From Prostheceraeus crozeri (lineage: Eukaryota > Platyhelminthes > Polycladida > Euryleptidae): DNA of 64,000 nucleotides. The notes below the pieces were generated by a model that saw only the letters and a list, made by a program, of their open reading frames with translations, made no database searches and was not told the origin of the DNA. Made by a program: the position numbers and the translations under genes. Positions 63,841 to 64,000 of this stretch are shown here, piece by piece. The stretch lies in assembly GCA_907163375.1 (NCBI GenBank), contig CAJQUW010001409.1:124001-188000 (forward strand), in the 5' to 3' direction. The first letter of the stretch is position 1. Each line of letters opens with the position of its first letter.

Positions 63841-64000
63841 ATTGTTGACAAAATCAACATCGGAGACCAACTGTTCTGATGTCTGTCCTCGAGCCCAAAC
63901 TGTCTAGCTTTGCGTAGTGTGTATAGTGATTACATAAGCTTTCTTCATAAATGCTATTCAGAATCCATGAATACGCTTTCACCATTGTACTCTGATTTTG
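63841..64000 (+). other. LINE ORF1-ORF2 spacer, window end
   Basis: Follows the ORF1 stop. An ATG at 63967 opens a frame (NTLSPLYSDF) that runs off the window and may be the start of ORF2. Not enough sequence to confirm. Confidence 0.35.

Overview
This window is metazoan nuclear DNA, probably from an invertebrate. It is AT-rich, has spliceosomal introns, and is dominated by transposable elements. The only host gene I can support is on the minus strand: a TMEM68-like ER acyltransferase. Four of its coding exons (59548-58904, 47041-46978, 37460-37385, 35399-35336) have matching GT/AG splice sites and matching codon phases, and together encode about 283 residues. Its last exon was not found, and its first (probably 5' UTR) exon was not identified. 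I cannot name the species. Frequent ACATGTA and AGGCCTA words resemble some marine invertebrates, but that is only a weak hint.

Left part (1-11363): no convincing gene. It holds small inverted-repeat elements (565-790, 1844-2480, 3202-3333, possibly 4747-4930) and members of an unclassified repeat family, called RX here, marked by a core containing TTTCGACGGGCATTC. One RX locus is a 0.8 kb palindrome (10133-10926).

Centre-left (11364-31520): a chain of nested transposons, most dated by exact target-site duplications. (A) A 6-bp-TSD hAT-like MITE contains a mariner, which contains a fold-back element (FB1). (B) A decayed piggyBac contains a second copy of the same hAT-like family and, in its 3' part, a near-perfect palindrome. 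(C) A 5'-truncated LINE with a 17-bp TSD contains a young BEL/Pao retrotransposon with two 458-bp LTRs and TSD CATGG. Directly after it lies a DD41D ('rosa'-type) mariner. Fragments of LINEs and a Penelope-like GIY-YIG domain follow, then an RX cluster.

Centre-right (31521-59609): this is mostly introns of the TMEM68-like gene plus its 3' flank. It holds a mariner relic, a SINE, LINE and Penelope fragments, an 8-bp-TSD hAT-like MITE, and a three-level nest in the largest intron: fold-back FB2 containing a hAT with TSD CTGTCGCC, which contains a Ty3/Gypsy element on the minus strand whose two 239-bp LTRs look identical.

Right end (59610-64000): a LINE ORF1 is split by a 2.7 kb DNA transposon with about 49-bp TIRs and a 4-bp TSD (ACCT). 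That transposon carries a decayed transposase-like gene on the minus strand.

No new defence or metabolic system was found. The most interesting material is the layered transposon history, two or three DNA-transposon families with uncommon TSD lengths, and a host gene that keeps consistent splice sites across introns filled with these insertions.
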